Assembly: GCF_000498575.2 (NCBI RefSeq)
Contig: NZ_AWSQ01000009.1
Location: 1 to 64,000, forward strand
Source of the DNA: Pseudomonas taeanensis MS-3
Lineage (GTDB): Bacteria > Pseudomonadota > Gammaproteobacteria > Pseudomonadales > Pseudomonadaceae
DNA length: 64,000 bases
Direction: 5' to 3'
Shown: piece after piece, positions 48,654 through 57,606 of the stretch
Layout: each line of letters opens with the position of its first letter
How positions within the stretch are numbered: position 1 is the stretch's first letter
Notes under the pieces: model-generated
The model's database searches: none
Seen by the model: the letters and a program-made list of their open reading frames with translations, nothing else
What the model was told of the DNA's origin: nothing
Program-made: the position numbers and the translations under genes

Positions 48654-49412
48654 ATGAACAAATTGCCTCAAATCACCCTGGTCTTCTGGGTGATGAAAAT
48701 CTGTGCGACCACGCTGGGGGAAACCGCCGGCGACCTGTTGTCGATGACCCTGAATGTGGGGTACGCCCTGAGCTCGTTGATCCTCATCAGCCTGTTTTTG
48801 CTCAGCCTGTTTGCCCAACTCAAGGCGCGCAGCTACAAACCAGCGCTGTACTGGACGGTGATTCTTGCCACCAGTACGGCCGGTACCACCATGTCGGACT
48901 TCATGGATCGCACCCTGGGGCTCGGCTATGCCACCGGCTCAGCCATCCTCATCGGCATTCTGATCACTACCTTCGCCGTCTGGCGCATGAGCGAGAAGTC
49001 GCTGTCGGTGGACAACATTCAGGGGCTGCGCGGCGAGCTGTTCTACTGGATGGCGATTCTGTTCTCCAACACCCTCGGTACCGCGCTGGGTGATTACCTG
49101 GCCGATGATTCGGGCCTGGGCTTTGCTGGTGGCGCCTTGTTGATCGGCGGCTTGATCAGCGTGGTCGCCCTGGCCCGGTACTACACGCGGATTTCGGCGG
49201 TGGCGCTGTTCTGGATCGCCTTCGTGCTGACTCGTCCGTTCGGCGCGACCCTCGGTGACTTCCTTACCAAAACCCATGACAAGGGTGGCCTGGACTTCGG
49301 CACAGTCGGTTCCTCGGCGATTTTAGCGGCGGTTCTGCTGGCGCTGGTGGTCTTCGCCATGCGCAGTCAAAACCGCAACGCACACACTGTCGCCGCGCCT
49401 GTATCGGCCTGA
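48654..49412 (+). CDS. COG4705 multi-pass membrane protein
   Basis: A 252-aa inner-membrane protein with about eight helices. It is built from four repeats of one unit that each end in a G/D-rich turn: TTLGETAGDLLS, STAGTTMSDFMDR, NTLGTALGDYLAD and RPFGATLGDFLTK. Repeated acidic residues within helices suggest metal or cation handling, but no function is established for COG4705. It lies upstream of eptA on the same strand, separated by a terminator but sharing promoter half-sites. Confidence 0.82.
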   Translation: MNKLPQITLVFWVMKICATTLGETAGDLLSMTLNVGYALSSLILISLFLLSLFAQLKARSYKPALYWTVILATSTAGTTMSDFMDRTLGLGYATGSAILIGILITTFAVWRMSEKSLSVDNIQGLRGELFYWMAILFSNTLGTALGDYLADDSGLGFAGGALLIGGLISVVALARYYTRISAVALFWIAFVLTRPFGATLGDFLTKTHDKGGLDFGTVGSSAILAAVLLALVVFAMRSQNRNAHTVAAPVSA

Positions 49413-49479
49413 TCTCCTAGTTGAGAGCAGAGCGGCTAGCAGCTTGAGTTGCGGGCCGCTCAGCTCGCCTTGCGCTCGA

Positions 49480-49511
49480 TTGAACGCCACCCGCCGAGGG
49501 TGGCGTTTTGC
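49480..49511 (+). terminator. Terminator after the COG4705 gene
   Basis: AACGCCACCC and GGGTGGCGTTTTG form a 10-bp stem with a short loop. Confidence 0.82.
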
Positions 49512-49547
49512 GTAGAGGCGGTGGTCCTGCACGTGCTCAACGAATTC

Positions 49548-49574
49548 TTCACATAGCTCCGACAAGCCTTTCAC
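49548..49574 (+). promoter_or_regulatory. Phased response-regulator half-sites upstream of eptA
   Basis: TTCAC at 49548 and TTCAC at 49570 are 22 bases (two turns) apart, with CCGAC at 49559 midway. This 11-base phasing is typical of OmpR-family response regulators. Confidence 0.5.
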
Positions 49575-49627
49575 ATCGCGCTCCTTAGGCTGCACAGCAT
49601 TCTCTCGACCTGTGCATAGAGGCCGTT

Positions 49628-51349
49628 GTGCGAAAAATTTCTCAGTCAACCGAACACCCAGAACGCTCCACCAAGTGGACCTTCGCCATCAGCAGCAACC
49701 TTCTGATCATGGCGGTTGCCCTGTGGTTGATGCTGACCATGAACATCCCTTTCTGGCGTGATGTCTGGCAAGGCGTGGGCGGCTGGAGCAATGACAACAG
49801 TCTGTTCCTGATCACCTTGCCCGTGCTGGTTTGGCTGTGGCTGTACCTGTTGCTGAGCCTGCTGGCCTGGGGGCGGTTGACCAAGGCGATCCTCGGCGTG
49901 TTGTTGCTGGTGTCGGCGGCTGCGAGTTTCTTCATGAGCAGCTATGGCATCGTCATCGACTACAACATGCTGACCAACGTGCTGCAGACCGACAGTGCCG
50001 AGGCGATGGACCTGTTCAGTTGGGGCATGCTTGGCTGGCTGTTTGTCCTCGGCGTATTACCCGCACTAGTCGTCAGCCGTGTGCGGCTGATCACTCGGCC
50101 CTGGACACGTGAGCTGGGCTTCAAACTGGCGAGCATGGTGCTGGCCTTGGCCAGCCTCGGCGGCATCGCGATGAGCAACTATCAGTCGTACGCCTCGCTG
50201 CTGCGTAATCACCATGAGCTGCGCCTGTTGCTGACCCCGTCCAACGTAGCGGCGGCGGTGCATGGCTATAGCAAGCGCCAGTTTGCGACCCCGACCAAGC
50301 TGCAGGTGGTTGGCGCCGATGCTCACCAGGTCAAGCAGGTGGGGCGCTCCGGTAAGCCCAAGCTGACGATCCTGGTCGTCGGTGAAACCGCGCGGGCGGT
50401 AAACTTCTCGCTCAACGGTTACGCTCGCCCGACCAATCCGGAACTGGCCGAAGAGGATGTCATCAGCTTCCGCAACGCCAGTTCCTGCGGCACCGCCACG
50501 GCGGTATCGGTGCCCTGCATGTTCCTCAATGTCGGCCATGACAACTATAAGGATTCGATGGCCAAGAACCGTGAGGGCCTGCTGGATGTGTTGCAGCGCG
50601 CCGGGGTCGCGGTGTTGTGGCGTGATAACAACTCCGGCTGCAAGGGCGCGTGCGACCGGGTGCCGACCGACGACGTGTCGCACCTGAAGATCCCCGGCCT
50701 GTGCGAGGGTAGCGAGTGCCACGACGAGGTGTTGCTCAGCGGCTTGCAAGCCTACCTGGACACGCTCGATCACGATGCCGTGGTGGTGCTGCACATGAAG
50801 GGCAGTCACGGCCCGGCATATTTCAAACGCTACCCGGCGGCGTTCGAGAAATTCACCCCGGTGTGCCAGGACAACCAACTCGACCGTTGTTCGGCCGACA
50901 GCATTGTCAATGCCTACGACAACTCGCTGGCCTACACAGACCATGTGCTGGCGCAAACCATCGAATTGCTCAAGGGCAATGCCGCGCGCTTCGACACGGC
51001 CATGCTCTATATGTCCGATCATGGTGAGTCGCTGGGCGAGAATGGCCTCTACCTGCACGGCCTGCCTTACGCCATGGCGCCGAGCGAACAGACCCATGTG
51101 CCAATGATTGTCTGGTTATCGGCCGGGCTGGAAAAGCGTTCAGGCGTCCAAGCCAGTTGCCTGGCCAAACAACAGGACGTCGCCTATTCGCACGACAACC
51201 TGTTCCACTCGATCCTCGGGTTGATGGATGTGCGTACCTCGGCGTATCAGCCCGAGCATGACCTGTTCCGCCAATGCCTGCCGCAGAACACCGCGTCGGT
51301 GGACAGCGCAGTGCTGGGCCGTGGGGTACCGGCCAGCGGCGTGAATTGA
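49628..51349 (+). CDS. eptA: Phosphoethanolamine-lipid A transferase (EptA family)
   Basis: Inner-membrane enzyme of 573 aa that transfers phosphoethanolamine to lipid A, lowering negative charge and polymyxin binding. Five N-terminal helices (about 20-205) precede a periplasmic sulfatase-fold domain (about 240-560). The threonine nucleophile is in SCGTATAVSVPCMF; zinc ligands are in VGETARA, SDHGESLGENG and LHGLPY. Multiple periplasmic cysteines form the usual disulfides. The start is GTG 49628 with AGAGG upstream. Promoter half-sites suggest control by a ColR/PmrA-like regulator. Confidence 0.92.
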   Translation: MRKISQSTEHPERSTKWTFAISSNLLIMAVALWLMLTMNIPFWRDVWQGVGGWSNDNSLFLITLPVLVWLWLYLLLSLLAWGRLTKAILGVLLLVSAAASFFMSSYGIVIDYNMLTNVLQTDSAEAMDLFSWGMLGWLFVLGVLPALVVSRVRLITRPWTRELGFKLASMVLALASLGGIAMSNYQSYASLLRNHHELRLLLTPSNVAAAVHGYSKRQFATPTKLQVVGADAHQVKQVGRSGKPKLTILVVGETARAVNFSLNGYARPTNPELAEEDVISFRNASSCGTATAVSVPCMFLNVGHDNYKDSMAKNREGLLDVLQRAGVAVLWRDNNSGCKGACDRVPTDDVSHLKIPGLCEGSECHDEVLLSGLQAYLDTLDHDAVVVLHMKGSHGPAYFKRYPAAFEKFTPVCQDNQLDRCSADSIVNAYDNSLAYTDHVLAQTIELLKGNAARFDTAMLYMSDHGESLGENGLYLHGLPYAMAPSEQTHVPMIVWLSAGLEKRSGVQASCLAKQQDVAYSHDNLFHSILGLMDVRTSAYQPEHDLFRQCLPQNTASVDSAVLGRGVPASGVN

Positions 51350-51422
51350 CGGCGTCAGCGGTCATCGGCAGGCGCAATGCTGGTAGGCGGGAGTATCCAG
51401 TGCACTTCAGTAGCGCGGTCGC

Positions 51423-51770
51423 TCAGGGCATGAACATGGCCAGGTCCAGCGGCAGCTCATCGCCCAGCCACGCGGCATGGGTGGTGTGGTCGGCCAGGTC
51501 ATCACCGGTCACGCCATGCACCAGGACGGACAAACCTTGGCGGTTGGCCTCCAGCCAGGGCAGCAGTCGATCAAACTGCTCAGAGTCGAAAGACAGTTGG
51601 CAGCTCCAGCGCGGATGCGGGCCAACCAGCCGTTGATGGATACGCCCGACTTTGACCGCAAACAGCTCGCCGGCCTGTTCACAGATCGAGGTGGCCAGCG
51701 CCAGCGACTGTTTATCGAAGTAAACATGGGCGTGGTATTGGGGGTAGTTATTGCTGGGGCGCGTGGTCAT
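51423..51770 (-). CDS. DOPA 4,5-dioxygenase family protein
   Basis: A 115-aa cytoplasmic protein of the DOPA_dioxygen family. It has YHAHVYFDKQSL at the start, VGPHPRWSCQLSF in the middle and LSVLVHGVTGDDLADHT near the end, which supply the histidines thought to bind iron. Plant and fungal relatives open catechol rings; bacterial roles are unclear. I start at ATG 51770; the frame extends to 51851 without support. It is convergent with eptA. Confidence 0.88.
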   Translation of the reverse strand: MTTRPSNNYPQYHAHVYFDKQSLALATSICEQAGELFAVKVGRIHQRLVGPHPRWSCQLSFDSEQFDRLLPWLEANRQGLSVLVHGVTGDDLADHTTHAAWLGDELPLDLAMFMP

Positions 51771-51993
51771 GGTTGAGTCTCGGTGGGTCGCGTAATGATA
51801 GACCTCAGTGGTCGAACGGGGGCCTGTCCAGGCTCGTAATAGACGCTGCATCAGCTTGTTTAGCGCCCTGAGTTCATGCGGGCCTGATGGCCGCTAGCTG
51901 TCGACTCCGCAGCCAGATTGGCCGCGGGTAAACCTCAGAGCCCCGGCTCATGCTATCGTCGCGCTTTTCCAGTCATGCGGCGTGGAGCTGTCG

Positions 51994-52296
51994 ATGAAAT
52001 TCATACACCAGCGCGAACACCTTAATGAGGACGACATCGTCGTCATCGAGTGCTCGCAGCCCTGCAATATCCGCCTGATGAGCGATGCCAACTTCCGTAG
52101 TTTCAAGAACGGCGGCCGCCACAGCTATCACGGCGGCGCTTTCGATCGTTCGCCGATCAAGATCAATGTGCCGAGTTCCGGCTTCTGGAACATCACCATC
52201 GACACCGTCACCCGCAAAGCGGTCAGCCTGACGCATAAACCGAAGATGACCTATTCGATCAAATTTGTGCGCCGCTCGGAGTCACGCCTGAGCTGA
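51994..52296 (+). CDS. DUF1883 domain protein
   Basis: A 100-aa protein covering one DUF1883 domain: FIHQREHLNEDDIVVIECS, NIRLMSDANFRSFKNGGRHSYHGGAF and PSSGFWNITIDT. The beta-rich fold is sometimes attached to TIR or other signalling domains, but here it stands alone. Function is unknown. I use ATG 51994 after GTGGAGC; GTG 51982 is in frame. It is convergent with the diguanylate cyclase gene, with stops two bases apart. Confidence 0.82.
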   Translation: MKFIHQREHLNEDDIVVIECSQPCNIRLMSDANFRSFKNGGRHSYHGGAFDRSPIKINVPSSGFWNITIDTVTRKAVSLTHKPKMTYSIKFVRRSESRLS

Positions 52297-52298
52297 TC

Positions 52299-53642
52299 TC
52301 ACCGGGCGGACTCAACGCTCGCCAGTGGCTTTGCAGCGCTAGTGCTGCCCAGACGGTACTGGTTGTTGCCGCTGCGTTTGGCCTCGTACATCGCCAGATC
52401 GGCAACGTGGATGAGTGTGTCCATGCTCGGCCCATGATCCGGGAATACCGCAACCCCCAGGCTGGTGCCGATGTGCTGCAAGGTGCTGCCGATGCTGATC
52501 GGTGGTGCAAGCCCGGCGAAGATCTTCTCGCAGATGCCGTGCGCCTCATCCTGCAAGCTCTTGCCCTGAGTCAACCCTTCGAGAATCAGCACAAACTCGT
52601 CACCGCCAATCCGCGCCACGGTATCCGACTCGCGCAGCGTCTTTTTCAACCGCGTGGCCGTGGTGACCAGCACCCGGTCGCCGGCCGCATGTCCGTGCTG
52701 ATCGTTGATCGCCTTGAAACCGTTGAGGTCGACGAACACCAGGGCTACTCGGCTGGCGTTGGCGCGCGCCCGCTCAAGCGCCTTGCCCAGCCGCTCTTCG
52801 AGCACCAGACGGTTGGGCAAGCCGGTCAGCGGGTCGTGATGGGCCAGTTTTTGTAGCTGCTTGGCCGAGGCTTTCTCCTCGCTGATGTCGCGAACCACCC
52901 CCATCATTTTGATCACCTGGCCGTGCGCATCCTTGATCACGTTGCCGGTCTCGCGTAGCCAGTGCGTGCTGCCGTCGGGCCAGATAACCCGGTATTCCTC
53001 GTCATGGTTCTCGCCGGTTTCAATGCAGCGCAACTCGCCTGCGCGCACCCGTGCCTGGTCATCCGGGTGCACGCTGGCGCAGAACAGCTCATAGCTGGGC
53101 GTCACTTCGCCGACCTCATAGCCGAACATGCCGTAGATGGCCTCAGACCAGTACAGTCGATCGGTATCGACATCCCAATCCCAGGTGCCGATACGGGCGA
53201 AATACTGGCTACGCATGAAGCGCTCGGCATCCTCGGGCGAGCTGCCGTATTCCGCCGCCGGATGGATCAGCACGATGGAGTCTTCAGTGCCAGCAGGGAG
53301 CAGGCGAGTGATCTCGACAGTTCGCCACTTACCCTCCGCTCCGATGGCCTGGGTGTGCTGGCGACGAGCGTGCGCGGCGGCTTGGTTGAGTTGCGGTAGC
53401 CAATGGCTAAGCGGTGCGCCCTCCAGTGCTGCACCGGTATCGCCTAGCAAGCGCGCGGCTGCGGCGTTGTGCCGACGGATGCGACCATCGGCGCCGATCA
53501 GGATTACGCCATCGGGCAAGCGCTCGAGCAGCGCCCGGTACTCGCCCAGTTGCTGCTGCGCGCTGCGCTCACGGAGCATCAGCACTGCCAGGAGCGCAAG
53601 GGGCAGTAGCGTCGCACAGAGGCTGAGCCAGATCGTGGTCAT
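52299..53642 (-). CDS. Membrane-anchored PAS-GGDEF diguanylate cyclase
   Basis: A 447-aa signalling enzyme. An N-terminal helix (about 4-23) precedes PAS 1 (about 35-125, LLERLPDGVILIGADGRIRRHN) and PAS 2 (about 145-260, ARIGTWDWDVDTDRLYWS and the PAC segment). GGDEF follows (about 275-440) with LTGLPNR, FVDLNGFKAIND and an intact RIGGDEF. It should make c-di-GMP. I see no RxxD inhibitory site directly before GGDEF. Confidence 0.92.
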   Translation of the reverse strand: MTTIWLSLCATLLPLALLAVLMLRERSAQQQLGEYRALLERLPDGVILIGADGRIRRHNAAAARLLGDTGAALEGAPLSHWLPQLNQAAAHARRQHTQAIGAEGKWRTVEITRLLPAGTEDSIVLIHPAAEYGSSPEDAERFMRSQYFARIGTWDWDVDTDRLYWSEAIYGMFGYEVGEVTPSYELFCASVHPDDQARVRAGELRCIETGENHDEEYRVIWPDGSTHWLRETGNVIKDAHGQVIKMMGVVRDISEEKASAKQLQKLAHHDPLTGLPNRLVLEERLGKALERARANASRVALVFVDLNGFKAINDQHGHAAGDRVLVTTATRLKKTLRESDTVARIGGDEFVLILEGLTQGKSLQDEAHGICEKIFAGLAPPISIGSTLQHIGTSLGVAVFPDHGPSMDTLIHVADLAMYEAKRSGNNQYRLGSTSAAKPLASVESAR

Positions 53643-53859
53643 AGCATATTGAGTGAAGTTAATCCGGAGAGTCCGAGTATAGACAGGCTGTTGTGGGCAT
53701 TATGCATGGCCCTGTCCAATGAGGGGGATCTACGAGTTGGGTAGTCTGGATGATCGCCTTCGGCCACGGCGGCTGAAACTATCCGCAGCAAGGGCAGATG
53801 TGTCCTATCGGGACAATACAGCTGCCCTTGCTCATGTCATGCGTCGTCAGATGACAGAC

Positions 53860-54148
53860 TCTTTTGCCAGGACATGGCGCTACCCATTCGAGGTTGAGCT
53901 CATAGCCCGGGTAGCCGCATGCATTGTTAAGCAGACTGCGCTATTAGGTTACCCAGGAGGGCTCCAAGCGTCAGTTTGCAGCAGCCTACGCGCCGTGCGA
54001 TTTCTTCGGCTTTTGAAAACAGTGATTTCGAGATTCCACGATCGTGATACTCACTTGGAACCGCTCCGTCATGGATGTTCAATAATGGCTTGCATGAGTG
54101 GGTAGAGAAGCTCGCAAAGAAAATGGCCAAGCCAGCAGGCTGTGGCAA
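53860..54148 (-). pseudogene. Decayed GNAT acetyltransferase
   Basis: The minus strand encodes GLAIFFASFSTHSCKPLLNIHD, then YHDRGISKSLFSKAEEIARRVGCCKLTL and GNLIAQSA before a stop at 53927. One frame over, ACGYPGYELNLEW continues the family pattern. So a GNAT gene has lost its N-terminus and carries a frameshift near 53930. Several acetyl-CoA loop residues have changed (DRGIS for GRGIG). Confidence 0.65.
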
Positions 54149-54217
54149 CAGCTAATGGGTTGTAGCGATCAAAAGTGAATCACGCCGACTTTTTCAGCTG
54201 CGATTTGGATGTTGCGC

Positions 54218-54883
54218 TCATTGCAGTTGGTGGTCTTGCCCAATCGTTGTTGTCTGCAACAACCGGTACTGCGCGGTTTCTACGTTTAGGAACGAAAATC
54301 TATCCTTCACCTTAGCTAAGTAGTCATTGAATGCTGCGGAATCCTTCAGGTAGTAGCGCCAAATAGTCGGGTGTCCCGTTTTAGGGCAGTCCGGCGCAAA
54401 GTGCCCTATGTAGATGATCTCATTGGCCCCAACTTTGAAGCTGCCGGCCACGGGCTTTCCGCCCTCGATGAGCTTCGTGCGACCGGCCCGAAAAACGCCA
54501 ACGTCGCTCAGCGATTTTGCAGCCTTGATGCGGAACGAGCTGAGCGCGTACTCACCCGGTTCAAGAAGTAACGCGTAGTCCACCGATACAGGCTTTGCCA
54601 CGAGCATTGGCCCTTCAAGGATCAGATCGGCGGGCGGTTCGTCACCTACTTTATGAACGGGCATACGGTCGAACGCGATGCCTTGGAGCTGTACGTTCTC
54701 GAATCCGCAGTAACCCCATGCTCGGCCCCAGCTCACGCCCAGAAGCACCACACCCATGCGATTACTCGCTGCCACATAAGCGTCACGCGTCAACTCAACC
54801 GCGGATACCGCCGGCACGAAAAACACCGCGCATATAAGTGCGGACATAGCCTGAATTAGCGCCAATTGTCTCTGGGGTTTCAT
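54218..54883 (-). CDS. Exported hypothetical protein
   Basis: A 221-aa protein I do not recognise. A signal peptide (about 1-28, ending VPAVSAVE) is clear. The mature part is beta-rich (PVSVDYALLLEPGEYALSSFRIK, SFKVGANEIIYIGHFAPDC) and resembles lipoprotein-like beta-sandwich proteins that carry a payload of small-domain strands. Cysteines in WGYCGFE and APDCPKTG could form a disulfide. Codon choice looks less GC-biased than in neighbouring genes. It lies alone next to a decayed gene, so this is an accessory patch. Confidence 0.7.
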   Translation of the reverse strand: MKPQRQLALIQAMSALICAVFFVPAVSAVELTRDAYVAASNRMGVVLLGVSWGRAWGYCGFENVQLQGIAFDRMPVHKVGDEPPADLILEGPMLVAKPVSVDYALLLEPGEYALSSFRIKAAKSLSDVGVFRAGRTKLIEGGKPVAGSFKVGANEIIYIGHFAPDCPKTGHPTIWRYYLKDSAAFNDYLAKVKDRFSFLNVETAQYRLLQTTTIGQDHQLQ

Positions 54884-55115
54884 CGCAAGTTCGCCCTTTT
54901 TCGATTCGGCTGCATAACAAGGTTATAGACACCAATTGGTGTAATAACACGTGCTCGCTCTGCTGCGCGTGCGCCCTTGCCCTCCCGGCAGTCCCGCTCT
55001 AGTCAGCGGTTAAACGGGGAGATGGGGGGCTTTGGATTATATGCACCAATCCGGGCATGTCCTTTTGCCGGTTTGGGCCGCCGCTATTGGATTGCGCCGT
55101 TGCTGTCCACTGAAA

Positions 55116-55146
55116 CGACAAGGCCCACCGAGGTGGGCCTTGTAAG
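55116..55146. terminator. Terminator at the end of the HAD/ABC operon
   Basis: ACAAGGCCCACC and GGTGGGCCTTGT form a 12-bp perfect stem with a three-base loop, 24 bases past the HAD stop on the minus strand. Confidence 0.85.
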
Positions 55147-55169
55147 TAGGGTGGCAGGCTAATCGTGGT

Positions 55170-55823
55170 TCAGCGCCAGTGCAGGATCGGCCAGCCGGCT
55201 TGTTCGGCATGCTCGCGCAGCACGTTGTCAGGGTTGACGGCGTGGGGTTTGCTGACTTTTTGCAGCAGCGGCAGGTCATTGCGCGAGTCGGAGTAGAAGT
55301 AGGCGCCGTCCAGGCTTTCGTTGTGCTGTTGCAGCCACTCCAGCAGGCGGCTGACTTTACCTTCGCGGTAGGTCAGCACCCCCTGGGTGCGACCGCTGTA
55401 GCCGCCGTGCTGTTGTTCCAACTCGATCGCCAATACGTGTTCGACGCCGAGACGCTGGGCGATCGGCGCGACCAGGTGCACTCCTGAGGCGGAGATGATC
55501 AGTACCCGGTTGCCGATGGCGCGATGTTGCGCCAGGCAGGTGCAGGCGTCGCTGTGGATCAGCGGTTCGATGATGTTTTCGACGAAGGGCTCGACCACGT
55601 GTGCGACTTCTTCCGCGCTGCGCCCGACCAGGGGCGAGAGACTGAAGGTCATATAGTCCTCCATGGCCAGTTTGCCTGCGGCGTAGAGCGCCATCAGTTC
55701 ACGGTCGCGTTGTAGAAAACTGTCGCCGTCGACCCAGCCGAGTCGGGCCATTTCCTGGCTCCACAGGCTGGCGCAGTCGCCGTCGATCAGGGTGTCGTCC
55801 AGATCAAAAATTGCCAGGGCCAT
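55170..55823 (-). CDS. HAD-IB family phosphatase
   Basis: A 217-aa cytoplasmic hydrolase of the SerB-like HAD-IB group. Motif I is FDLDDTLIDGD, motif II IISASG, the motif III lysine is in REGKVSRL and motif IV YFYSDSRNDLPLL. Such enzymes remove phosphate from small molecules such as phosphoserine or phosphocholine-like esters. Its ATG shares one base with the stop of the ABC ATPase gene (TGATG), so it is the last gene of the transport operon and probably acts on the imported compound. Confidence 0.88.
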   Translation of the reverse strand: MALAIFDLDDTLIDGDCASLWSQEMARLGWVDGDSFLQRDRELMALYAAGKLAMEDYMTFSLSPLVGRSAEEVAHVVEPFVENIIEPLIHSDACTCLAQHRAIGNRVLIISASGVHLVAPIAQRLGVEHVLAIELEQQHGGYSGRTQGVLTYREGKVSRLLEWLQQHNESLDGAYFYSDSRNDLPLLQKVSKPHAVNPDNVLREHAEQAGWPILHWR

Positions 55824-56812
55824 CACGCCACCTCACAGATTGCGTTGGCCTCTATATTAAGCCCGATGCGCTGGCCCTTGGTGTGCAGATCGGCGGCCGA
55901 GCGATTGAGTACATCGACCAGCAGTTCGACGCCGCGCGCCTCGACACGGTAACGGATGACGTTGCCGAGCAGGCTGTGGCTGCGGATATGCGCCTCGATG
56001 CCGCCCAGTTCGGCAAAAGCGATAGCTTCTGGGCGGATGGCGATGCGGCTGCCGATCGGTCGACCGAGCAGACGGCTGGCGGCCTCGGCGTCGAGCAGGT
56101 TGTAGTTGCCGATAAAGCCGGCGGCGAAGGCGTCCACCGGTGCGGTGTAGAGGGTTTCCGCATCGCCGCTCTGGACAATCTGCCCGGCGTTCATCAGGAA
56201 GATGCGGTCGGACAGCACCAGCGCTTCTTCCTGATCATGGGTGACGAAGATGGTGGTCAGACCCAGTTCCTGCTGGATCTGCCTGATCTGTTCGCGCAGG
56301 TGCTTGCGAATCCGCGCGTCCAGCGCCGACAGCGGCTCATCCAGCAGCAGCAGGCGCGGGCGGGTGACCAGCGAGCGGGCCAGGGCCACACGCTGACATT
56401 GGCCGCCGGAGAGTTGCTGCGGGTAGCGCTCGGCGAACTCGTTCAGCTCGACCAGCGCCAGTACTTCCTTGACCCGCTGGCGGCTTTCCTCGGCGGCGAC
56501 TTTTTGCATACGCAGGCCAAAGGCGACGTTCTGCTGCACGGTCATGTTGGGGAACAGTGCATAGCTCTGGAACACCATGCCGATGCCGCGTTTCTGCGGC
56601 GCGACCGGCACCAGGTCCTCGCCATCGAGGAGGATCTGCCCGCTGTTCACCGGGGTCAGCCCGGCGATGCAGCGCAGCAGGGTGGACTTGCCGCAGCCGG
56701 ACGGGCCGAGCAGGGTGACGAATTCGCCCTGGGCGATCTCGCAGTTGATGTCGCTGAAAATCTGCGTGGAACCGAAGCTTTTGTGCAGGCCTTGGATGGC
56801 AAGAAAACTCAT
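55823..56812 (-). CDS. ABC transporter ATP-binding protein
   Basis: A 329-aa ATPase of the spermidine/iron/AEP importer group. Walker A is GPSGCGKST, the signature LSGGQCQRVALARSL, Walker B LLLLDEPLSALD and the switch histidine VTHDQEEAL. The C-terminal TOBE-like domain (about 240-325) is present. It energises the two permeases encoded immediately upstream; its start overlaps the second permease's stop by four bases. Confidence 0.92.
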   Translation of the reverse strand: MSFLAIQGLHKSFGSTQIFSDINCEIAQGEFVTLLGPSGCGKSTLLRCIAGLTPVNSGQILLDGEDLVPVAPQKRGIGMVFQSYALFPNMTVQQNVAFGLRMQKVAAEESRQRVKEVLALVELNEFAERYPQQLSGGQCQRVALARSLVTRPRLLLLDEPLSALDARIRKHLREQIRQIQQELGLTTIFVTHDQEEALVLSDRIFLMNAGQIVQSGDAETLYTAPVDAFAAGFIGNYNLLDAEAASRLLGRPIGSRIAIRPEAIAFAELGGIEAHIRSHSLLGNVIRYRVEARGVELLVDVLNRSAADLHTKGQRIGLNIEANAICEVA

Positions 56813-57606
56813 GACTTGTCCTTGTTCAGGTGGTTCGCGGCCCAGGTCAGGATCAATACGAAGAGGAAATAGGAGATCACCAGGGCGCTGGTGAAGTGAC
56901 CACTGCTGTTACGCATGTTGTTCAGGTACACCTGCAGGGTTTCGTAGCGGGTGCCGACCAGCAGGTTGGCGAACACGAACTCGCCGAACAGGAAGCTGAA
57001 CGAGAGGAACAGCGAAACCATCAGGCCCTTGCGCAGGTTTGGCAGCACCACCAGAAACGCCGCCTTCCAGGTGCTGGCGCCGAGCATGTGGGCGGCGTCC
57101 ATCAGGTCGGGCAGGTTGATCGCCTGCAGGTTGTTGGTGATCGCCCGGTACATGAACGGCAGCGCCACGGTGAAGTAGCAGCCGATCAGAATCCACGGGG
57201 TGCCGGTCATGGCCAGCGGGCCGGAGGAATACAGCTGTAACAGGCCGACCGAGGAGACCACCGGCGGCACGGCGAACGGCAGCAGGATGAGGATGTTCAT
57301 CAGTCCGTCGAGCCTGGGGAAGTGGTAATGCACGACGAACAGCAGCGGCAGGATCAGCACGGCCGACAGTAGCAGGGCGCCGACGCAGATCAGCAGCGAA
57401 TGGCCGAAGGCAGCGAGAAAGCGCGGGTCGCCCCACAGCTCGACGTACCACTTGAAGGTCATGCCGCTCGGCAGAATGGTCGCCGACCAGTCGGTGGACA
57501 GCGAGTAGAGCAGGGTGCCGAGCAAGGGCAGCAGCAGAATGAAGAACAGGGTGTAGACCATCAGCCGGTGATAGAGGCCGGCGGCGGAGAGTTCAGCGCG
57601 TGACAT
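56809..57606 (-). CDS. ABC transporter permease, second subunit
   Basis: A 265-aa inner-membrane protein with six helices. The EAA loop faces the ATPase (DAAHMLGASTWKAAFLVVLPNLRKGLM). It belongs to the PotC/PhnV-like family. It overlaps the first permease gene by 14 bases and the ATPase gene by four, so it is tightly coupled to both. Confidence 0.9.
   Translation of the reverse strand: MSRAELSAAGLYHRLMVYTLFFILLLPLLGTLLYSLSTDWSATILPSGMTFKWYVELWGDPRFLAAFGHSLLICVGALLLSAVLILPLLFVVHYHFPRLDGLMNILILLPFAVPPVVSSVGLLQLYSSGPLAMTGTPWILIGCYFTVALPFMYRAITNNLQAINLPDLMDAAHMLGASTWKAAFLVVLPNLRKGLMVSLFLSFSFLFGEFVFANLLVGTRYETLQVYLNNMRNSSGHFTSALVISYFLFVLILTWAANHLNKDKS

Noticed and set aside
53719..54105. 128-codon plus-strand frame
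   Set aside because: It is antisense to the GNAT remnant, which has recognisable family blocks; the plus frame has none.
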